Of a stretch of DNA of 5,763 nucleotides, positions 1 to 5,763 are shown in pieces. Source of the stretch: Gemmatimonadota bacterium (GTDB taxonomy: Bacteria > Gemmatimonadota > Gemmatimonadetes > Longimicrobiales > RSA9); the NCBI GenBank assembly GCA_019689775.1, contig JADGGV010000283.1:1-5763 (forward strand). Reading direction: 5' to 3'. Position 1 is the first letter of the stretch. Each line of letters begins with the position of its first letter. A program made the translations under genes and the position numbers. The notes under the pieces are model-generated. The model ran no database searches and was not told the DNA's origin. It saw nothing but the letters and a program-made list of their open reading frames with translations.

Positions 1-864
1 GACGTCGCGCTGCCGCTCGGCGTCGGGGCGCGGCTCGCCTCCGCCGCGCCCGCGGCCGGCGAGCATCGCACCGGCGAGCGCGCCGCCGGCCACCGCCCGG
101 CCGGGGCGAGACCCGGCGTCGCGGAGCCGGCCGTCCGGCCGGGCTGGCGGCGCGCGCCGGGCTGGGCCTGGGGCCTCGCCGCTGCGGCGGTCCTCGCCCT
201 GGCGGCGCTGCCGGTGCTGCGGCGGGGCGCGGCCGACGCCGGCGTGTCGCGGTTCGAGACGGGCGCGGGGCAGGTCCGCACGGTGCGGCTGGGCGACGGC
301 AGCGTCGTGCGGCTGGCGCCGAACACGACGTTGCGCGCGGCGCCGGCGAGCCGGCGCGAGGCGTGGCTGGAGGGCACGGCGTTCTTCGCGATCGCGAAGC
401 GGAACGGCGTGCCCTTCGTCGTCCACACGGCGGGCGGTGATGCGCGCGTCCTGGGCACGCGCTTCGAGCTGAGGACCGCCGTGAAGACGGTGCGGCTGGC
501 GGTGCTCGAGGGCCGCGTCGCGCTCTCGGCGCCCGGCGGGCGGGAGGTGGTGGAGGCCGGGCAGGTGAGCGAGATCGAGGCCGGGCGCGCGCCGACGGCG
601 CCGCGAGCGGCGGACGTGCAGACCATGGTCGGGGGGTGGATGCGCGGCGTGCTGATCTTCGAGGCGACGCCGCTGCGGCAGGCGGCGCGCGAGATCGAGC
701 GCCAGTACGACGTGCGGGTGCGGCTGGCCGACCCGTCGCTGGGCGATCGGACGGTGAGCGCGGTCTTCGACCACCAGAGCCTCGAGACCGTCGTCGCCAC
801 GATCTGCCGCGTCACGGACGCGACCTGCCAGGTGGAGGAGGGCACGGTCTGGGTCCGGCCGTAG
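1..864 (+). CDS. FecR-like anti-sigma factor / sigma regulator (5'-partial)
   Basis: Inner-membrane protein expected to bind an ECF sigma factor in the cytoplasm and receive a signal from an outer-membrane receptor in the periplasm. The frame is open from base 1 to the TAG at 862-864, so 287 residues are visible and the start lies left of the window. Residues 1-50 are an Ala/Arg/Pro-rich cytoplasmic tail, probably the end of the sigma-binding domain plus a linker. Trp-Arg-Arg at 49-51 precedes one hydrophobic helix at about 55-73, giving a cytoplasm-in orientation. The FecR domain spans about 85-180, with GDGSVVRLAP (98-107), LEGTAFFAIAK (123-133), VLGTRFELR (150-158) and VLEGRV (168-173). 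A C-terminal STN-like domain (DUF4974 type) runs about 217-286 and holds Cys269 and Cys276. A GTG at 214 could be called as a start, but it would remove the membrane helix, so I reject it. The receptor gene follows after 70 bases, which supports a signalling pair. Family call is firm; sigma partner and signal are inferred. Confidence 0.9.
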   Translation, partial: DVALPLGVGARLASAAPAAGEHRTGERAAGHRPAGARPGVAEPAVRPGWRRAPGWAWGLAAAAVLALAALPVLRRGAADAGVSRFETGAGQVRTVRLGDGSVVRLAPNTTLRAAPASRREAWLEGTAFFAIAKRNGVPFVVHTAGGDARVLGTRFELRTAVKTVRLAVLEGRVALSAPGGREVVEAGQVSEIEAGRAPTAPRAADVQTMVGGWMRGVLIFEATPLRQAAREIERQYDVRVRLADPSLGDRTVSAVFDHQSLETVVATICRVTDATCQVEEGTVWVRP

Positions 865-879
865 CACGGAGCGCGGACG

Positions 880-893
880 CCGGCCGCGGCCGG
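880..893. repeat. 14-bp perfect palindrome in the gap between the FecR-like and SusC-like genes
   Basis: CCGGCCGCGGCCGG is identical to its own reverse complement. It lies 15 bases after the FecR-like stop codon and about 40 bases before the receptor start. As RNA it could form at most a 5-bp stem with a 4-base loop, and no U-run follows, so it does not look like an intrinsic terminator. It could be an operator for a dimeric regulator, a weak hairpin that tunes expression of the receptor, or chance in such GC-rich DNA. The rest of the 865-934 gap shows no promoter I can recognise. Confidence 0.35.
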
Positions 894-925
894 AGCGAAG
901 ACGACGGAGACAACCCTGCTTCCGC

Positions 926-930
926 GAGGT
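926..930 (+). promoter_or_regulatory. Ribosome binding site of the SusC-like receptor
   Basis: GAGGT lies four bases before the ATG at 935 and matches the core of the Shine-Dalgarno sequence. It supports 935 as the start. That start also gives a complete signal peptide, whereas nearby ATGs (such as 958) open only a shadow frame. Confidence 0.6.
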
Positions 931-934
931 ACCG

Positions 935-3900
935 ATGTCCGTCCTCTCACGCGTCGCATGGATCCTCACCGTGGCGCCCGTGCTGGCCGGGCCGCTGCGG
1001 GCGCAGACCGGGGTGCAGTTCGTGGCGGACCGGCCCGGCGGGTCGCTGCTCCAGCGGCCGGCGCGGCTCGAGCTGCGGGAGGCCCCGCTGCCGGAAGGGT
1101 TGATGGAGCTCCAGAAGCACTCGGGCGTGGCCGTCGCGTTCAGCCCGAGCCTGCTCGCGGGCGCCGGCCCGGTGAGCTGCCCCTGCCGCTCGGCGACGGT
1201 CGGCGAGGCGCTCGACCGCATGCTGCTGGGCACGTCGTTCCAGTACGAGGAGATGGGCGGGCAGATCCTGGTCGAGCCGCTGCGCCCGCAGAAGCGGCTG
1301 GAGCGCGTCGCGGCGCTGGGCTCGCTCGCGGTGGCGGCTCCGGCGCCGCCGGAGCCCGCGCCGCGGCTCGAGGTGGCCGCGCGCCTGGCGCCCGTCGCGC
1401 CGACCGCGGCGGTCGCGGGCGATGCGCCGTTCCGCCCGTGGCTCGCGCGGAACCCGCCGACGGGCGAGCCGACGGGGAACATCCGCGGCCGCGTGGTCGA
1501 GTCCGGCTCCGGCCGCGCGCTGAGCGGCGCGCAGGTCTACGTCCCGGGGAGCGGCCACGGCGCGCTCACGAACGACGCCGGCGACTACCTCATCACCGGC
1601 GTGCCGGTCGGCGAGCAGCGCGTCCGCGCCGAGATGCTCGGCTTCCAGGCGACGACGCGCACGGTGACCGTCGTCGCCGACCAGACGGTGCAGGTGGACT
1701 TCACGCTGGCCACGGCCGCCGTCGCCCTCGACCAGCTCGTCGTGACCGGCACGCCGGGCGCCGTCTCCAAGCGCACGCTCGGCAACGCGATCACGACGCT
1801 CGACGTGGCGGACATCACGCGCAAGGTCGTGAACGCGAACGTCACCGAGCTGCTCCAGGCAAAGGCGCCCGGCGTCACCGTGCTGCACTCCAGCGGCGAT
1901 GCGGGCGCGGCGGGCAACATCCGCATCCGCGGGATCAGCTCGCTATCGGCGAGCTCGGCGCCGGTCGTGTACGTGGACGGCGTGCGCGTCGCCTCGGGCG
2001 CGGCGGGCGGCTTCCGCAACAACTGGCTGGCGCCGGCGCCGGGGCAGGTCTCGACCGGCGGCCAGACCAGCTCCGCGCTCGACATGATCAACCCGAACGA
2101 CATCGAGTCGATCGAGGTGCTGAAGGGGCCGGCCGCCGCCACGCTCTACGGCGCCGACGCGGCCAACGGCGTGATCCAGATCATCACGAAGAAGGGGCGG
2201 CCGGGCGAGCAGCAGCTCCAGTGGAACGCGAAGGCGACGTACGGCCGCCACGACTGGAACCTGGACACGCGCACGACCTACACGACGTGCACCGCCGAGC
2301 GCGTGGCGGACGCCAAGGACTGGCAGGGGTGCGCCGGGAAGCCGGTCGGCACCGTCCTGAGCGAGAACTTCCTGGCCGGCGCCCTGCGCAAGGGGCAGGT
2401 CAGCTCGCTCTCGCTGTCCGTGCGCGGCGGCGGCGACGGCTACTCCTTCTTCGCCGCGGCGGAGCACGACCGCGACGACGGCGTCTTCGCCAACAACACG
2501 GACCGCCACACCGACCTGCGCTCCAACTTCGCGTTCTTCCCGTCGGAGAAGGTCGACTTCACGATCAACGTCGGCTACAACCGCACGATGACGTCGCTGC
2601 CGGCGGGCGACAACGGCGCGAGCCTGGTCAACGCGGTCTGGCTGTACCCGCCCGGCAAGACGCCCGGCCGCAACGAGACGTACGGCTTCGGCACGGCGAC
2701 GCCGGCGGAGATGGCGCTCTACGAGAGCAGCGTCCGCGGCGACCGCACGACGCTCGGCACGACGCTCAACTATCGGCCGTTCGCCTGGTTCAAGAACCGG
2801 CTGACGGTGGGCGCGGACGTGAACTCGCGCCAGGCGGTGCGCTACCTGCCGCCGACGCCGGTCTGGGGCGAGGGGCAGCTCACGGAGGGCGCGCCGCGCG
2901 AGAACATCTACTCGTTCGACTACGCCGGCACGCTGACGCACGACCTGACGCCGGCGCTCTCGTCCGCGCTCTCCTTCGGCGCGCAGTACATCGACCGCGA
3001 GTTCCGCAACACCGTCGCGCAGGGGAACAAGTTCGCGACGATCCTCGTGAAGAACGTGACGTCGGCGACGGACCGCACCGCGTGGGACGAGTACCTGTCG
3101 GTCAAGTCGCTCGGCTTCTACGCGCAGGAGCAGGTCGGCTGGCGCGAGCGCCTCTACCTGACCGGCGCGCTGCGCATGGACAACAGCTCGATCTTCGGCA
3201 GCGAGGTCAAGCGTCTGCTCTACCCGAAGCTCTCCATCTCCTGGATCGCCTCGGAGAGCGACTTCCTGAAGCGGTACGCCTGGCTCGACAACCTGAAGCT
3301 GCGCGCGGCGTGGGGGCAGGCGGGGAACGCGCCGCTGCCGTTCGCGCGCACCACCGGCTACGGCCTCACGCAGACGGTCGATCCGGTGACCGGGCAGATC
3401 GTCTCCTCGCTCCGCATCACGTCGGCGGGGAACCCGGAGGTCAAGCCGGAGCGCGGCTCGGAGATCGAGCTCGGCGTCGACGCGGCGCTGTGGAAGAACC
3501 GCGCGGGGATCGAGTTCACCTACTACGACAAGAAGACGACCGGCGCGCTCATGCAGGTGCCGGTGGCGCCGTCCGCCGTCGGGCTGGCCGGCACGGTCTA
3601 CCGCAACCTGGGTGAGATCGACAACCGCGGGATGGAGCTGGCGTTGACGACGACGCCGATCGCCACGCGCGACGTGACGTGGGACGCGCGCCTGGGCGTC
3701 TCGACGAACCACAACAAGCTGGTCTCGTTCGGCTACCCGCAGGCGCCGATCTCGTACTGCCTGACGACGTGCAACCAGCGCACGGTCGAGGGCTACCCGA
3801 TCGCCGGCTACTGGGTGCACGACCCGGTGTGGGACGCGACGCAGAACAAGTACGTGCCGGGCGAGGCGCGCTACGTGGGCGCGCCGCTGCCGACGCGCGA

Positions 3901-4393
3901 GGCGTCGTTCGCGAACACGCTCACGCTGTTCGGCGCCATCCGCATCTTCGCGCTCGCGGACTACAAGGGCGGCAACTACCTGCTCGACCAGACCGGGCAG
4001 GTGCTGTGCGCGAACCTGCTGTGCAAGGAGGTGAACGATCCGTCGGTGTCCGCGGAGCGCCGCGCCATGCTCTCGGCCGACCTCGGCGCGAACGACGCGC
4101 TCTACACCTACAAGGCCGACTTCATCAAGCTGCGCGAGCTGTCGCTGACGTACACGCTGCCGACGGGCGTGACGCGCCGCTTCGGCGCCGAGCGCGCCGC
4201 CGTGACCCTCGCCGGCCACAACCTCGGGTTCCTCTGGAAGCCGTACTACAAGGGGCTCGACCCCGAGGTCTCCTTCAACGGGCTGGTCGACGCGCCGGTC
4301 GAGGACGGGCAGGCGTTCCCGTGGATCCGCCTGGACTACTTCACCGTTCCGACGACGCGTCGCCTGAGCGTCTCGGTCGACGTCAGCTTCTGA
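935..4393 (+). CDS. SusC/RagA-family TonB-dependent outer-membrane receptor with N-terminal STN signalling domain
   Basis: A 1152-residue outer-membrane transporter that imports a ligand captured with its SusD partner, using energy from TonB. Residues 1-23 are a signal peptide with probable cleavage at LRA|Q. An STN domain follows (about 44-115, with Cys-Pro-Cys at 82-84), as in receptors that signal to FecR. An Ala/Pro-rich linker (about 117-181) leads to a carboxypeptidase-regulatory-like domain (about 182-264). LDQLVVTG (265-272) is the likely TonB-box region. The plug shows NIRIRG (328-333), YVDG (346-349) and IESIEVLKGPAAATLYG (390-406). The barrel fills the rest, with YAQEQVGW (729-736), LRAAWGQAGN (789-798) and a terminal Phe as expected for BAM recognition. 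Cysteine pairs 452/466, 942/946 and 1025/1030 probably lie in external loops. It is slightly longer than a typical SusC (about 1000) because of the STN and linker. The gene is intact, and the SusD-like gene starts 29 bases later. Substrate unknown. Confidence 0.96.
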   Translation: MSVLSRVAWILTVAPVLAGPLRAQTGVQFVADRPGGSLLQRPARLELREAPLPEGLMELQKHSGVAVAFSPSLLAGAGPVSCPCRSATVGEALDRMLLGTSFQYEEMGGQILVEPLRPQKRLERVAALGSLAVAAPAPPEPAPRLEVAARLAPVAPTAAVAGDAPFRPWLARNPPTGEPTGNIRGRVVESGSGRALSGAQVYVPGSGHGALTNDAGDYLITGVPVGEQRVRAEMLGFQATTRTVTVVADQTVQVDFTLATAAVALDQLVVTGTPGAVSKRTLGNAITTLDVADITRKVVNANVTELLQAKAPGVTVLHSSGDAGAAGNIRIRGISSLSASSAPVVYVDGVRVASGAAGGFRNNWLAPAPGQVSTGGQTSSALDMINPNDIESIEVLKGPAAATLYGADAANGVIQIITKKGRPGEQQLQWNAKATYGRHDWNLDTRTTYTTCTAERVADAKDWQGCAGKPVGTVLSENFLAGALRKGQVSSLSLSVRGGGDGYSFFAAAEHDRDDGVFANNTDRHTDLRSNFAFFPSEKVDFTINVGYNRTMTSLPAGDNGASLVNAVWLYPPGKTPGRNETYGFGTATPAEMALYESSVRGDRTTLGTTLNYRPFAWFKNRLTVGADVNSRQAVRYLPPTPVWGEGQLTEGAPRENIYSFDYAGTLTHDLTPALSSALSFGAQYIDREFRNTVAQGNKFATILVKNVTSATDRTAWDEYLSVKSLGFYAQEQVGWRERLYLTGALRMDNSSIFGSEVKRLLYPKLSISWIASESDFLKRYAWLDNLKLRAAWGQAGNAPLPFARTTGYGLTQTVDPVTGQIVSSLRITSAGNPEVKPERGSEIELGVDAALWKNRAGIEFTYYDKKTTGALMQVPVAPSAVGLAGTVYRNLGEIDNRGMELALTTTPIATRDVTWDARLGVSTNHNKLVSFGYPQAPISYCLTTCNQRTVEGYPIAGYWVHDPVWDATQNKYVPGEARYVGAPLPTREASFANTLTLFGAIRIFALADYKGGNYLLDQTGQVLCANLLCKEVNDPSVSAERRAMLSADLGANDALYTYKADFIKLRELSLTYTLPTGVTRRFGAERAAVTLAGHNLGFLWKPYYKGLDPEVSFNGLVDAPVEDGQAFPWIRLDYFTVPTTRRLSVSVDVSF

Positions 4394-4411
4394 TCGGACA
4401 CCCGGAACGAG

Positions 4412-4416
4412 AGGAG
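4412..4416 (+). promoter_or_regulatory. Shine-Dalgarno site that fixes the SusD-like start
   Basis: AGGAG, within a longer purine run, lies six bases before the ATG at 4423. It decides the start: the same frame stays open far upstream, to about 3679 inside the receptor gene, but only this ATG has a good binding site and is followed at once by a lipoprotein signal peptide. The 29-base gap has no terminator or promoter, so the receptor and lipoprotein genes are probably cotranscribed. Confidence 0.8.
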
Positions 4417-4422
4417 ACCGCC

Positions 4423-5748
4423 ATGCGCACGAGCCGACGCTCCCGCCTGCGCCGGGTGCTGCCGCTGCTGGCCCTCGCCGGCGCCCTGGCCGCGTGCGAC
4501 GACCTGCTCGACGTCAAGCAGCCCGGGCTCATCACCGACGAGGACAGCAAGGCGAACCAGGCGCTCCTCGAGCCGATCGTCAACGACGCCGAGGGCGAGT
4601 ACCACGCCGCGTTCAACTGGATGGCGAACAGCGGCGCCGCCCTGAGCGACGAGGCGCTCTTCGGCCACGGCTGGAGCCCGTGGGAGGAGTATGACAACCG
4701 CGACGTGACGCCGAGCGGCGGGGCGTGGGACGGGATCGGCTACGGCTACCTGGCGCGCGCCCGCGTCGCCGGCTCGCGCGCCATCGAGCGCGTGCAGGCG
4801 CTCGGCGGGACGCAGGAGCAGCTCGCACGCGCGCTCGTCTACACCGGCTACAGCACGGTCCTCGAGGCCGACTACATGTGCGAGGTCGTGCTGAACGGCG
4901 GCGCGCCGATCATGCCCCAGGAGGCGTACGACAGCGCGGTCGCGCTGTTCACGGCCGCGGCCACGGCCGCCACCGCCGCGGGCCGGACCGACCTCGTCAA
5001 CCTGGCGAACGTCGGCGCCGCGCGCGCCTACCTGAACCAGGGGAACTTCGCGAAGGCCGCGGAATTCGCGGCGAAGGTGCCGGCCGACTTCGCGGCGTAC
5101 GTCAAGTTCGTGGACGCGGACTTCGGTCAGTGGTCCGACAAGTACAACCTCTTCGCACGCACCTCAGGCTTCAAGAGCGCGACCGAGTTCTCGCTCGGGC
5201 TGGACTCCGCGATGTGGGCGGGGAAGAGCGACCTGCGCGTGCCGTTCCTCTCCGACAGCACCACGCCGATGTTCACGAGCAAGCCGTACGTGCGCCGCTC
5301 GTACGTGCCGTTCATCCCGTCGTCGTTCGAGGGATGGACGCCCGGGAACCGCAAGCTCATCCCCGGCGACGCCGGGATCCGCTTCGCCTCCGGCCTCGAG
5401 GCGCAGTACATCCTGGCCGAGGCGGCGTTGAACGGCGCCGGGAGCTGGTCCGAGAGCCAGGTGCTCGCGTTCGTGAACGCGCGCCGCGCCGTCGGCGCCG
5501 GGCGGCCCGACGACTTCACCGGCACCGACCTGAAGGCCGAGCTGCGCCGGCAACGCATGCTCGACCTCTACTTCGCGGGGTACCGCGTGCCCGACCTGCT
5601 CCGCTACCAGCGGCTCTACGGCATCGACCTGTGGCCGAAGGGGAAGATCGGCGGCTTCCCGCCGGAGGCGCCCTACACCTACGGCACGACGACCTGCCTG
5701 CCGATGGCGGCGAGCGAGATCACGGCGAATCCGCGGGCGGGGGGGTGA
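4423..5748 (+). CDS. SusD/RagB-family nutrient-binding outer-membrane lipoprotein
   Basis: A 441-residue lipoprotein expected to sit on the cell surface as the hinged lid of the SusC-like barrel and to bind the ligand before import. The N-terminus has basic residues (Arg 2-11), a hydrophobic stretch and a lipobox LAAC (22-25). Cys25 is the predicted lipidated residue and is followed by DDLLDV, a common SusD opening. Helical TPR-like repeats are visible, clearest at about 190-220 (NLANVGAARAYLNQGNFAKA, 193-212). The C-terminal SusD signature is at about 373-395, with LRRQRMLDLYFAGYRVPDL (374-392), and the end has TTTCLPMAASEITANP (422-437). The only mature cysteines besides Cys25 are 153 and 425, possibly a disulfide. 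It is shorter than many Bacteroidota SusD proteins (about 500 or more), like the compact forms I associate with Gemmatimonadota. A seven-G run (5739-5745) directly precedes the TGA. The family call rests on the lipobox, TPR pattern, C-terminal signature and the adjacent SusC. The ligand is unknown. Confidence 0.92.
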   Translation: MRTSRRSRLRRVLPLLALAGALAACDDLLDVKQPGLITDEDSKANQALLEPIVNDAEGEYHAAFNWMANSGAALSDEALFGHGWSPWEEYDNRDVTPSGGAWDGIGYGYLARARVAGSRAIERVQALGGTQEQLARALVYTGYSTVLEADYMCEVVLNGGAPIMPQEAYDSAVALFTAAATAATAAGRTDLVNLANVGAARAYLNQGNFAKAAEFAAKVPADFAAYVKFVDADFGQWSDKYNLFARTSGFKSATEFSLGLDSAMWAGKSDLRVPFLSDSTTPMFTSKPYVRRSYVPFIPSSFEGWTPGNRKLIPGDAGIRFASGLEAQYILAEAALNGAGSWSESQVLAFVNARRAVGAGRPDDFTGTDLKAELRRQRMLDLYFAGYRVPDLLRYQRLYGIDLWPKGKIGGFPPEAPYTYGTTTCLPMAASEITANPRAGG

Positions 5749-5763
5749 ACTGCGGCGTGGGCG

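Noticed and set aside
214..864. FecR-like gene starting at the GTG at 214
   Set aside because: The frame is open to the left edge, and the residues before 214 encode the positively flanked membrane helix expected of FecR proteins.
880..893. Intrinsic terminator after the FecR-like gene
   Set aside because: The palindrome allows only a very short stem-loop and no T-run follows it.
865..934. ECF-type or housekeeping promoter before the receptor
   Set aside because: I could not see a convincing -35/-10 pair in the 70 bases; the receptor may be read from an upstream promoter.
636..1103. 155-codon + strand frame bridging the gap between the first two genes
   Set aside because: It overlaps the FecR C-terminal domain and the receptor signal peptide in a different frame, with low-complexity Arg/Gly/Ala content.
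947..1888. 313-codon - strand frame, with a second one at 1585-2142
   Set aside because: Composition-driven shadows opposite the receptor's N-terminal domains; no plausible binding site or family resemblance.
958..3615. 885-codon + strand frame overlapping the receptor
   Set aside because: Arg/Ala/Gly-rich low-complexity translation with no family motif; a frame shadow of the receptor gene.
1943..4219. 758-codon open frame on the - strand opposite the receptor
   Set aside because: It is rich in Arg, Ala, Val and His with no domain or signal, as expected for the antisense of a GC-rich gene. The + strand gene has a full set of SusC motifs.
4336..5558. Several - strand frames of 71-143 codons opposite the SusD-like gene
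   Set aside because: They overlap a well-supported lipoprotein gene, have no recognisable motifs, and follow from its codon bias.

Overview
The window is very GC-rich (about 70% or more by eye, with G/C at nearly every third codon position) and carries three genes on the + strand, read in one direction with short gaps. It has a FecR-like anti-sigma protein (cut by the left edge), a SusC/RagA-type TonB-dependent outer-membrane receptor, and a SusD/RagB-type surface lipoprotein. SusC/SusD pairs are typical of the FCB superphylum. This GC content does not fit ordinary Bacteroidota. Together with the short SusD (441 aa) and a SusC barrel with motifs such as YAQEQVGW and LTGALRMDNSSIFG, it points to Gemmatimonadota (a Gemmatirosa- or Longimicrobium-like soil bacterium). 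That assignment is inferred from style, not from a search.

Layout: 1-864 holds the FecR-like gene without its start. 865-934 is a 70-base gap with a 14-bp perfect palindrome and a weak ribosome binding site. 935-4393 is the receptor, with signal peptide, STN domain, Ala/Pro-rich linker, carboxypeptidase-regulatory-like domain, TonB box-like motif, plug and barrel. 4394-4422 is a 29-base gap with a strong Shine-Dalgarno sequence. 4423-5748 is the SusD-like lipoprotein, and the last 15 bases hold nothing recognisable.

Probable function: the SusC barrel and SusD lid form an outer-membrane importer for a bulky nutrient (glycan, peptide or similar; the substrate cannot be read from the sequence), powered by TonB-ExbBD encoded elsewhere. 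The receptor's extra STN domain and the adjacent FecR-like protein are the two outer parts of a cell-surface signalling relay. Ligand-bound receptor would signal through STN to FecR across the inner membrane, and FecR would control an ECF sigma factor. The sigma gene is expected just left of the window but is not visible.

I found no RNA gene, CRISPR array, mobile element or clearly novel system. The points worth a second look are the STN-FecR signalling module in a non-Bacteroidota-like background, paired cysteines in all three proteins, the palindrome before the receptor gene, and a G7 run directly before the SusD stop codon.
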